64,000 nt of DNA from Neckera pumila. Lineage: Eukaryota; Streptophyta; Bryopsida; Hypnales; Neckeraceae. The translations under genes and the position numbers were made by a program. The stretch covers positions 4,531,001 through 4,595,000 of the forward strand of contig OZ018418.1 of NCBI GenBank assembly GCA_963969595.1, written 5' to 3'. The notes beneath the pieces were generated by a model. The model had not been told where the DNA came from. It was given only the letters and a program-made list of their open reading frames with translations, and searched no databases. Shown here piece after piece: positions 13,201 to 24,430 of this stretch (position 1 is the stretch's first letter; every line of letters begins with the position of its first letter).

Positions 13201-15039
13201 TATATTTTGAAGAAGTTGTGTCACAGTCTTTTGTAACTCAATGTTCACAGAATTTGTAGCTACCACTCACTCTGCCACACATTCACTTTATAGCTTCCTC
13301 TGCCACTCTGCTTGAATAAAATGAGATATAATTGACAAAGATAGCATTCAACACCTAAAATTCATGACATACTCTTGAAGGTGGACAACTACAGTGGTTG
13401 TCTCTCTTCCATTAGTTGAATTGAGATGAATCTCCCAAGTACCTATCAAATAGCTCCTCTCCCAGGATTGTTTGGAGAACTGCAACTTCTCCTGATACCT
13501 CTATTGTTGAGAGAAGGCGGTTTGGAATGTCCTTGCACATGCTTTGTAGAAGACAAAGGCTCTTGTAATTGTCATCCCTTTTTCTTCCAAACAACTCTAA
13601 AGACTCAATTTGATTTGTCATGTTATCCACTCGCCTACCTCTCACCTCTCAATGCAGGACTATTCTTCAACTTAGCAATTCCGAAGCAATGCTAAAGAAC
13701 ACTTGCTCACAATGTTTTGGAGAGACAAAGGACTCTCTCCCAAATCGATTACAAGATTCAAAATTTGCAAGCGTAAATCCCTAATTGTCACGTTTCACAG
13801 TCCCATGTACTCCCCGTTAGTTCACTTTGACCCATCTGCACACAAAAACAACAACGCAAGTGCGCCGGTAGTCCAGCTCTACAATTTCCTCCAGTTTGCC
13901 GATGTACTATGCATCTACTTTAACAATGTTTTAGTCTCGTGCAATTGAACACCAAGGTCTCCTAAATGTGGACGCCACGTTGGAGTCCTAAGTCTGCAAT
14001 TCCTTCTCATAACTTGACACTTGGAATTGATTTCCAAATGCCCACATGCTCCTAAACTTCTTGCATTTAAATTTTGGCAGAATGGAAATGTGTTGCATGA
14101 TATTTGGAAGCAAAAATTGAAGCCCCACTCTTCTTTCTGTGGCTGACTAGACATTGTCCTCAAACCATTCTGAAAATGAAGAAAATCATATATGTCTTTA
14201 AGGAATGAAGCCCCTCTCTGGCCTTTTCTTTGTAGATGATGTCGACGCCAAACTCTTCTTTGCTCGTTTCTTTTTGTCTTCAATTCTTCATATCTCTTGC
14301 ATTATGAAGTTGAGTGCGTTTATTCACTGCCAAGATAAAAAATATTACAATGCCTCACCTCTCAATACTCTAGTATTATTCAAAAAATGCACCTTCGCTA
14401 TTTCTCTTCCTCTACAATACCTTGCCGATGTTCCATTTTATCATGCATTCCATTTTGTCTTTCTTCACATGCAATGTATTTCTTTAAGAAAATGTGCACA
14501 AAGACGATACTACACGACCAAATACCTTTTGCTGCTACATTCCTTTGCACCCGGAAACATGACGACAAGCACATGCTCCTATCCTTCAATTGGTCATATT
14601 CATGAGCAATTGAAATGACAAACAAATTGAGAATTGTACATCTCTGGACACACTCTTCACAAAGGTTGTCTGCTCTATAGCAAATTCCACAAGATTCAGT
14701 ATAGCTGGCTCCTCTTTCATATAGCATCGGGTTTTTATTGCTCAGAAACTACACTGCTAAGCTTTCATAGGACTCTGCTTCGTATTGGATTGTCCAGACA
14801 GTAATGACCCTCCCTGTCTTTTGTCATGGACCATTGTCTCCGCTCACACTTCTATCAAAACAGCCTTTCACTTGTTAATAACATATGATACATTTTTTTT
14901 CATGCCTTCTTTGCTCTTTGGTGGGCTCACTCTCTTTGTTGAATAAATCATCAATTATTTATATATATGCACCTAAAGAAAGAAAGTTGCGGCAAGGTAG
15001 ATTGCTTATTGTTGATGCTCTTCATAGTACCCCAACATT
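10251..15039. other. No supported gene
   Basis: Stop-rich sequence. TTTCTCATGGAA is repeated three times near 10820-10858, and A/T homopolymers lie at 12367-12390 and 12421-12437. Short minus-strand open stretches at 13412-13645 and 13915-14727 lie downstream of the decayed CACTA transposase and may be its 3' part, but I could not match them to any domain. Confidence 0.45.
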
Positions 15040-15585
15040 TCAATGACAATATTGTGGAACAGCTCCTTCCACTTGTCTGATAAATGTTCCCTCAACTGTG
15101 TGACCTTCAAGCACTTTATCTATCATTGTGGGCTCTTCTTTGCAATCCCAAACCCTTGCACGTGTTAGACTATAATTTAGCACGTACTTTGTGATATAGC
15201 CTGCCGCTTCCTCTACTTCATAACTTGCGCACATACTACCTTTGGGTTTAGCCAAGTTTTTCACGTAGCTTTTTAGTCCTCTGTAGTAACATTCATATAG
15301 GTACATCCAGCAATTGTGAACGGGACCACAAATAAATTATTCTTGCACAATTTGATATAGCAAATGCATCATTATTATAAATGCTGATGGAGGAAGTACT
15401 TTCTCCAATAAAACCATCGTCTTCGCAACGTCTTGTAAGAGTTGATCTTTGGAGTCCTTGCTGATCACCTTCTCACAAATTCTTTGAAACACCCTGCGAA
15501 GTTTGATAATAGCACATATCAACTCTTGGTTCTCAATATTCCTTATGCATAACGGCAAAATTTGTTGCATTATGACTTCAACCAT
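15040..15585 (-). pseudogene. CACTA transposase, DUF4218-like C-terminal part (decayed)
   Basis: Two minus-strand pieces in order, 15585-15337 and 15306-15040, match the plan of DUF4218, the domain that follows Transposase_21 in plant En/Spm (CACTA) transposases. The first reads like the family's helical core: ILPLCIRNIENQELICAIIK, then RVFQRICEKV, then LLEKVLPPSAFIIMMHLLYQ. The second carries the typical continuation, a YE-CYYRGLKSYVKNLAKPKG-like segment followed by Ala-Ser-Tyr-Glu-Val-Glu-Glu-Ala. A break separates the two pieces. It lies downstream of the Transposase_21 remnant in the same orientation, so both come from one element. Between them (15586-16637) no further domain is readable. 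Non-functional as it stands. Confidence 0.85.
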
Positions 15586-16637
15586 TGAAGCTTCATCTTC
15601 TCAACTCTTTGACAAAGATTGGAGACGTAATGGCTTGGCATTTTTAGCTCTTTTAAGGTCTAGAAATTTTTTGCTTTGTCACCTGCTGATTGTATGTACT
15701 CAACATGCAACATTCTGAACTTATTGCTACCAAGATACGTCTACTTAAGCCAAAGATGCTCCCTCATAGCCCGGAACTATAGATCTAGTCTAACTATTGC
15801 TATCTTGTTTTTGTCCAACAAGTACTTCAGTAATGTTTTACATATATTTTCTGACAATGCATCACATCTAAAGTGTGCCTGCAAGGAAGAACCTACTATG
15901 GAAACATACATGGATGTCAATCAATATTTCACCTATGTTTCAACCGCAATAGACAATTCTACCAATCTTTTGTCTCCAATGCCATAGACAAGGATCACCA
16001 TTGACTTCTGAAAAAAAACCCTGACTACATCTTCAAGTTCACCTAGTGGTCACATTCTACTACCGCCAACAGAAGACCATGTTGTCATACTGCACAACCT
16101 TCACATGCAGAAAAAAAGGCCGTCTTCATTATGCTATATTGCTACTTATGTTTTATGTGAACGCATGTATCAGTGACATGGAGTGCTTTGTCCTTCTTTG
16201 GTGAGCATCAACAATGATGAAGCCTAAAAAATACCTTCCGCTCCACACAAAGTACTCACTATTTTTTGGACAAGGTTACTAGAGCCGCATACCAATGCCG
16301 GCATCACTCAAAAAGAATTCACAAAAGATATAAGCTTTTCTATGCTGCTAGCCACACTCACTAAAGCACTTCTATATGGACCTCCGTACTGTAAACACAG
16401 TGCACATAAACTTAACTATAGTCAATGTGGGCCCAAACATTTATTTAGCCAGTCCCTTTTCCTTGTCATTCAATAGTGCATGCTGTAAGATTTATTGATT
16501 CCAAATGTACGTACCATTTCCTCACTCTTTTGTAAATGACGTTTCTATGTCCAATCCATTTCATCTACTACTTCATCTTGCCCACTTCATTCAATTTAAA
16601 GACATATACTGGCCCACTATAATTGCCTTAAAAAAAA

Positions 16638-17857
16638 AAAAACTCTCCAGTGAAGCTCCACTTACTGCCCAATAAGGCAATTGGTAGAAAATACTAACAT
16701 ATTTCACACCGTGCTTCTTGACAAGGTTGTTGTTGGAGTCCTTTGCTCCACCGTCTGGGAGATATTGTTCCGCTCCAAACCATTATCAAATATTGGCTGT
16801 CACTTTGAAGTTGCGGAGCAAAATCTCTCTGCCCGCCTTTTGAAAGCTTTACTTCCATTCCAAGATCGGTGTGCCAAATCAAGGAAAAGGTGGCTACCAA
16901 GGTATACCATCATCTGCAAAGGGCTCGAGTACTCTGCACGTGCGCGCTCCCGACACAAAGGACACCTTTTGTATCCCTTTGTTTTCTGCTCTAAAAGAAG
17001 CCCATATGCCGGAAAATCATGAACCACCCACATTAGTAATGCACAAAATGTGAATTGCCTATGCTCCACTAGTTTTGACATGTCCACTGCAAAGACACCC
17101 TCCCACAATTTCAGCAAATCCTCTACAAACAGCTCGAAGTAAGTATCAATGACTTTTGTTATCGGTATCAGGAGCACTAGCTTCAAGAATTTTTTTTTTC
17201 TTGCCATCCATGGTGGCAAATTGTAGATAGCAACCAAAAAAAGGCCACATAGAGTGCTTTGTAGATTGGTTTCCGTACGGATTTATACCATTTTTGACAA
17301 GACCAATCCTGAGGTTTGTAGCAATAGTAGCAAAGTTCGGATATGTTTTGTTGATGTGCTTGCACAACTCTCCATCCACCACCAATTTCATCAAAGGCTC
17401 TTTATTCTTGTTTATTTTATAGAAGCTCATCATTTCAGCTATACAAGGACAATATTGAAACATTCGTTGAAGATGCTCAATAATAGGAAAATACCTTAAC
17501 TCCTTGCAAGGAATACTGCTGAATATACCTGGATTTTCCACAATTAAGATGGAGACAAGTCACAAGATTTGCCTTGTCTCCTTGGAATAGCACATGCCCA
17601 TTGGGACAACAATGAATGGCTTCATGCTTTAGTCTTGCTTCATATGAAGTTCTTAGAAGATAATTTGATTTAAGGAGCAAGTCTTGCGATAGGTACTTCA
17701 GCAACTTGTCAAGAAAGGTGTACGGAATTGAAAACAAGTTGCACTTTGTCATGAAGAGGATGGCCACTCCCAGACGATTCATTTTGCATCCTTTGTAAAT
17801 GGGCTCCTTTGACTCCCTCATCAAGTCAACATATTCTAGACTATACATTTTCCACAA
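16638..17857 (-). pseudogene. CACTA (En/Spm) transposase, Transposase_21 domain (decayed)
   Basis: Three overlapping minus-strand reading pieces (17857-17477, 17541-17146, 17237-16800) join into one transposase interrupted by frameshifts near 17500 and 17230. Recognisable family landmarks in order: KEPIYKGCKMNRLGVAILFM with LLKYL; a zinc-finger-like CPNGHVLF...CLHLNCGKSRY; LRYFPIIEHLQRMF; YPNFATIATNLRIGL then NGINPYGN and WP; YNLPPWM; LVLLIPITKVID; a long FTFCALLMWVVHDFPAYG segment; TKGYKRCPLC; and SIFYQLPYW at about 16670. These are the standard steps of plant CACTA transposases, which cut and paste elements ending in CACTA. Upstream (17858-18230) lies an acidic stretch that may be the protein start. 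Terminal inverted repeats of this copy were not identified. Confidence 0.92.
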
Positions 17858-20800
17858 TCTTTTCTCCTTCCTTTTCTAGTTCATCACCTTGTTGATTCCA
17901 TTGCCTGCCATTGTAGACATTGTCAACATGTGCAAATGCGTCCTCCTCTAAGCTTCCTACATCAACCACCATCTTGTTTGGTCAGACAAAGTCGTCATGT
18001 CCCCTTTGATAATCTCCCACTCTCTGCGAGTACTACTCACCTTCTTCAAAACCTTCTTCTATTGGATCTTCGATATTGAGTCCATCCTCTATCTGCTTGA
18101 AGACAATTTCAGCAATACTTTGATGTACAAATCTAAAAATAATAGAACGGCAATATTGATATGCACATTTATTATATACACAAAAAACAAAGCAATAAAG
18201 ACTTTGAACATTTTGCAATTGCAATTCCATAAAAAAATTCTATAACGGTAGTAAAAACTTTGAAAGCTTACCAAGAGAGGGTATTGAAGATATGGATCTC
18301 GTCCGCACACCCTGTGATGTTGTGCAATTGTATCAACCTTCATAACTTGTGCTCCTCTGCAATCTTTACATGCACAAGGATACTACGCTAATTCCTTCCA
18401 GCATGCAATTAATCTCTCTATATGATATGCCGCCAAAAGTCTACTCCTCCACCTTGTCTTCTGTGTCCACTATTGCCTTTTGGAATAACAAAGTTCTGTA
18501 TCGTAAGTATATTCATGATTGTTGGCCATTGTCCTATTTCCTTGGAGTTTGGAGGCTTTGTCCGTCAATCATGGCAGTTCTAACAAGTAGTACTTAGAAT
18601 GTCTTTTATCCTTTTGAGAAAACTTCTTATGCTCAGTTCTAACAACTTTGTGTGTCGGAGTGACTTTGGTCGATGTTTGTTTAGGTCGACAGAGGTCTTG
18701 CTGCAAGGAAGTGGTGGACATAGCTATCATGAATAGAAAAGGTTAATAAACATTCTTGTAAATGGCATAGTGCTTGTCTTGAATAGGAGGATTCCTATGG
18801 AACTAAAATAGTGCAAGTCCTGTCTATGAAAAATTATTAATTTCTTCTGATAGCCTACCTGCAGCTGTGGTTGTAGTAGATTGATGTATGTCATGGGCCA
18901 CAATATTTTGGTAGTATTTGGTATTGTTCAACATTAGAAAAAAAGAATTCACTAAGTACTTGTGTCTAATGTTGTTTTAGGTGGCTTTGGTGAAGGCATG
19001 GTCACGCGGGCATAGATCATGTAAGAAACTTGTAAAGAGCAAAATTGTTTGCCGTCGCCTTGGATAGTTGATGTGACAATGGGGGAGGAATACGTGCACT
19101 CTTAGTCATACGCAATATTTGTGGACTGTCATTCTTCTCAAGGATGTATTGAAAGAAGTCCACACACTAATGTTTTCCAAAAATTGGTGGTCTTGAATTT
19201 GTAGGAGAGAGACCTTATTTGCAATTCCTCTGGAGTAATTAGGCAAAGTCAAGTAACGCAACAACTTTCAAGCGGCACAGGTTGTTATAGAAGTTATGAC
19301 AATGACAATTGAATTAGTGAAAGAATGAATGTAATGGCGAATGCAAAGCAAAGATGTGGCCTTCTATGTATTTGGAAGTAGTTGCACCTGGTGGATTTGA
19401 AAAAAAAATAGATTTATAATGGTAGATCATGAATTGACGCAAGAAGCGGGCAGTCAAGCAGCTTGAGCAGTTCATCCTTTGTAGAGCGCCAAGGGCCACA
19501 AAGAACACACAATGGTAGAAGAGAAAAGTGGTAATTGATAGTGAAGGACTTGGAAGTCCACTTTCATTACTATTGTCCATGAATAGGCAGTTGACAAACT
19601 GGGGGACATAGAAGTAGTTTTTGTTTATAGTTGGACGGATTAGTGAATATGGAGAGGAAGGGTTGAGTGTTATGTAGTGTTGTGATTGTTTTTAACATGT
19701 GAAGATCTTGTCATGCCCTCAGTTGTTGAACTTGTACATCTGACAATGTGCACCGACGGTTTATGTGGAAATAGGAAGACCTGTTTGCGAGGGGATGGCA
19801 GAAATTTGACTACAAGGATGTCTGCATTGTTATGTAGCATGGAGTTGTATTTGTATCCAAGAACACAATCATCACATTCAATGGTACTATTATGAGTTCA
19901 ATGAATCTTGTGTTATTTAAAAATAGTTGAACTAGAAAAGAAGAATTCTTTATAAGGTGTAATAGCAATGAATGTTTAGTTACATGTTTCGTAGAAAGTT
20001 CAGTGGAATTTCTGTAGACAAAAAGATTGAAGTTCTCAAGTAGGATTATTGTGAAACAATAAGTATAGGAGGCGTACTTGTTTTGAGTTGTTTGAGAGTA
20101 CTGTACAAAGTCATTATATAGAACATATTGAACCATTAGAAAGTTTGGGTGTGAATGACATAGCTAGTTGCTTATTTGCTAGGTCAGGCACAATGGAAAA
20201 GAAAGGCATAGTGCGTCCATTTGTTTGGAAGTTGTTGGAGGTTGTTTGGCATTCAAAGGAAAAGTTGTCCCCTTAGTAGTTATTCAATGTGTAGAGTGTG
20301 GAGTTTTTGAATGTAAACAAAAATGCCATGAGCTCACATACTTCTAATGTATTCATATCTGTGTATATCATTGACATTGAATAATTGTTTGTGGTTAGGT
20401 AAAAAGTGTGTGGATTATGTATGTAAGTTATTTGCTTGTTGATGATGTTTTGAAATTTTGCATGTCATAGATTATTTCTTCAAGAGTCTATATGATTCAC
20501 CCTCAATTTCATGAAGTTTATTATCCAAAAGGTATGTGCTTTATAAATGTGTAGGATGAGGTTGCATGAATGAGAAGGTCCAGGGTAGTTCAAAGCTCCA
20601 TAGACCTCTCTGTTCATTATGCAGAATTGGAATGGTGAAGCGGTTAGGGATTCATGAGGAAGGCTAGGAGGGTGAATGAAGCTGTGATCATACTCCCAAG
20701 CATTGAAAAATTGCCCTTTGTTTGTGTAAGGTATTCGGCTAATATATGGGATGCTAATTTCTATTGACTTTAGAAATGTTAGTTGACTTCTCCAAATTCT

Positions 20801-21725
20801 ATGTTGTAGTGCTATGAAAATTATGTACCCATTGTAATTATGGATGCAAAAGAGATTGACGTGCAGGTCATGGTGAGTACAATAAGAAGTTCTGAATGCA
20901 CTCGTTGTTTTGAGTTGCTTCAAGATGTCTAATTTTTTGCTAAACTTCATGTACCTGTAGTGATGAAAATATTTGAAGTAGAAGTTTGATTCTTTTATTA
21001 TAAATTCAAATAAAGAGCTTAAAACTGGATTCAAGTGAAAAGGTGAAAGTTGTGAGCATTTAGAAGTGGCAAAGAGCTTCTGCGTTTTCAAGCACTAGAT
21101 GGTCGTGAAGAAGGTGGGCGATCTATGAATGTATTCAATGGCAAAAAGCGTTTCTTTTATAACATAATAGGAATGAACAAGTGGAACCAATTGTTGTGTA
21201 TGACAGCAGTTCAGGCTCCCAACAATGGTGAAATGTAGGAATACAAGTAGGTTGCACATTTTTTTGTCTTCTTCAATATCGTATATTGGATTTAATGGTT
21301 GGAAGAAGGATTTGCAGTAGTAGGCATGACGTGTAGGAGTTACACTTTATTGGCAATGAGGGGATATCATTCATGTACCACAGTAGGAGGTCTGGATGAT
21401 CCATATAAAAAATGTTGACAAATATATACGCAGTGATTCTGGATGTGGTTTATAGAGAAGGAGTTGGGTTTTTGTTTTCATGTGCGTATATGAATGTTGG
21501 AAGCATTGGGTTTTGTAGACCCACTTTATATGTATTAGAAGGACTAAGCTATAATTCTGAATGTATCATGTGAAGCTGTTGTTGTAATGATTGAAGAAGA
21601 TAGCATTAAGTGAACTAGGCGTTGCGTTCAACTTTGTTTTGTTTTTGGAGAAATTGATGAAGAAGTGAACATGAATTGTAATGGGGGATAACCTTATTAA
21701 AGACCTCCTTTTTTTGTTATTCTAT
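17858..21725. other. No supported gene
   Basis: The first few hundred bases probably hold the decayed 5' part of the minus-strand CACTA transposase (acidic run ending EEGFEEGE at about 18035). Beyond that the sequence is stop-rich in all frames, and I see no domain, tandem repeat or RNA gene up to the next CACTA-type element. Confidence 0.5.
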
Positions 21726-22552
21726 CACTAGAAGAAAAATGCTTTTAACTTGTCAAAAACTGCATTTTACTTGTCAAATCTGCGTTGTGCTTAACAAAAA
21801 TTGCGTTGTACTCAACAAAAAAGAATGGGGTGGATTTTATTGAGTTCACTTCATAATGCAAAATTCTATGTTCTACCGTTTCAACACAGAATTTGACAAA
21901 TAAAACGCAGAATTTCATGTTAGAATGCATGTATGTAGCGCTATGAAGGGAGAACTCAACAAAATCCACCCCATATTTATGTTGAGTACAACACAATTTT
22001 TGACAAGTACAACGCAATTTTTTTCTATATATAAAATTGCATTTTGTGAAACAGAAAGTGAACATTTCATTGAATACATTTGCAGAATAATTCTTTGCAA
22101 TGCGCGTTGCAATAAATAGACATACATTACATGGAACACAGTGTAGACAAAATAAGCATTCCAAAACATGTTATGATAAATACGCTAGAGTGACCACAAT
22201 GGAATACGTATCAGGAGGTGCTGGGTCCTCATTATTCCATGTATACAACTGTAAGAACCAAAATTGTTGCGTCAAATGACCAATATCTAAACCGGAAAAA
22301 CATGCGCGTCAAATTGCACGTGGCACAAAAATTTAAAAAAAATACACATCAATAATTGCCTGAAATAAAGAGAATGTTGTGAAAAATATAAACAACATCA
22401 AAGCCAATACATTTCCAAACATTAGGAATACCTCAAATGCTTATCATCAAGAACACGGTTCTCAACATAAACAATTTGATGTTTAAAGTATTTTTCCAAA
22501 TGTGCTTTTTGCCTTAATTTTTTATTTGCACCAACAATGTTTTCTACTAGTG
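21726..22552. mobile_element. Non-autonomous CACTA-type element
   Basis: The left end begins CACTAGAAGAAAAATGC at 21726. The right end, read on the other strand from 22552, begins CACTAGTAGAAAACATTG. Flanks are TAT and GAT, so any 3-bp target duplication has diverged. Inside the left half, words of the type TGCGTTGTACTCAACAAA recur in both orientations, and ATGGGGTGGATTTTATTGAG pairs with CTCAACAAAATCCACCCC, giving a long imperfect hairpin. The left ~300 bp is homologous to the short element at 31826-32087. The outer right boundary is less certain; the unit could instead end near 22035, where the similarity stops. No transposase is encoded, so it would depend on a CACTA transposase supplied elsewhere. 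Confidence 0.6.
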
Positions 22553-23338
22553 GATGTTTTGGCGGAGATAGAAGACAACTCTTTGGCGAAGGACACAGCT
22601 AAGGTAATCTCTTGTAAACTCTGTGACCCTTATGAATACTAATGAGTCCAAAAAATGCTATTTAATAGATGCGCTCTATGACTTCCATCAAACTATCATT
22701 TCAGATTAAGTGACTCTTAATTCTATTCATTCTAGTTTAACAAGGAGGATTGGATACTCCGTGATTTTGTAGCATAGACGTCTCTTGCTTGAGTGACTAC
22801 AAGCTGTAGCATAGAGTACATTCAAAATTGCATATAGTTTTAACTTATATTGAACGCTAGCTATAGATTACCAAAATAAACTACAAGAGTATAATATTTT
22901 GACAATTATATAAAATACATATTATACCAAATGTTGGTGCCTTTCCCTAATTATTTCATTTTCTCATTTTTTTGTGCCCAGCCCCAAAACTTTAATAGTG
23001 TGCACCATTTGTTGGCAATGAAACCATCAATTTCTGGAGGTATTTTGCATTCAATTAGTGCACTTCAATGCTTAATCTTGCTTTATAGCTCACCTAGTTC
23101 TGCATTCATTCAGGTAACTCCTTTTCTAAGGTGTTTTTCTATGATTAAATAGAGTAAAGGGCGGCGGAGACATTTTGCTTAGGGGTGTTTAAGATGGAGC
23201 TCCAAAGGTGAATGATTTCCTCCAGGAGATATTCCTAATCACGGATTGAGCTATAGTTTAGAGCTCCATGTTTAAGAAAAATGCAGAGGATGTTGTAGGG
23301 TATCTATTTTCTAGGGATCCAAACACCTCTTTGATATA
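22553..23338. other. No gene seen
   Basis: AT-rich stretch without a readable domain or repeat. Confidence 0.5.
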
Positions 23339-24430
23339 TTAGGACAAGAGCATTGATGTAGGATTGAGATCTCCAAGGAAAAATTCTTGCCGCACCCAGA
23401 CAATCACAGGAAGTCCCTTTTCCTCAAAGTTTTGGAGGACCAGTTGTTTTCCAATCCTAGTGGGACTACATAATTTTACGTAAACAATATCCTTCTTATT
23501 GACGACTCCTCCGAGAAGAGTATGTATAATGAAAGGAGGAATGTGATTTTTTTGAGAACTTGGATCCATGGTAAAAAAGATGACAATTTTCTAATGGGGC
23601 CACTTGCACCATGGCTTTATTGACTGCACAAGGATTGTAATCCAACACAATTACGAGAATACGTGAATAATAATTGGATAGGACATGACCCATTTTCTTC
23701 AAAGTTGCATATGCATTCCTATATTTTACAAGGTATGTGGAACTTTGCAAAGATAACGGGGATGCAATTTGAGCTTCAAGGGATGGACTATGTGATTGGC
23801 TGCGTGAGTTGTAGTCCATAGAACAATGGTCACTATTCCTCAAAGGGGCTGAGTTTCATTGAGGGGAACATCCATAGGGAAGTAATCCCTGTGAGGGTTC
23901 ATTTTTTTCCTAATATTTCATGTTGGAGGATCTCATTTGCACTTGTGACTAACGACAAGTCAACATTTTGGATCAAAGGCATTACTCTCGAGGTTGTCAG
24001 ATTTAGTTGGATAGAGCTGCTTATTGTCTCCATTGTTCCGCCATGGATGTGGCTTTGGTGGCGATCAATTATTCTAGGGGCAATGTGGAGGAAGGCATAG
24101 TCGACAGCCCTTCCAATTGAGGACACCTATTCGCTCGCCGTCCCTGCTGAAGCAGACAACATCTATGCTTAGACGTGAGCATTTATATTTGCCAACTCTG
24201 CGGACTAAGGCCACCCCGTATAGGAAGCCGCATGCGTATGTCAATAGAGTGGAATTTACACCATCGGATGAAAATAGAATGACCTGACTGGGTTCATTCA
24301 CAGATGAAAAACTTCCTTGTTCCAAGGACAATAGGTCTATCCCCTTGTAGTCTCTAAGAAGTGGATCTATGGATTCAAGTGGCACTTGTTTTTGACGTAG
24401 GATTCTATGTAATAAGCAACGGCCAGCCAA
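23339..24430 (-). pseudogene. Decayed coding region of unknown type
   Basis: Four minus-strand open pieces (24430-24074, 24126-23899, 23843-23496, 23569-23339) follow each other with overlaps, as expected of one former reading frame broken by frameshifts and stops. Readable stretches include IDPLLRDYKGIDLLSLEQG, VILFSSDGVNSTLL, ILVIVLDYNPCAVNKAMVQV and KKDIVYVKLCSPTRIGKQLV, which are amino-acid-like rather than low-complexity. I do not recognise a family. An old transposon protein is the likeliest source. The coding claim rests on the serial arrangement of the pieces. Confidence 0.3.

Noticed and set aside
13412..14727. Minus-strand open stretches as a further transposase or accessory gene
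   Set aside because: No motif of CACTA, Harbinger or other transposases could be matched; position downstream of the CACTA remnant is the only hint.
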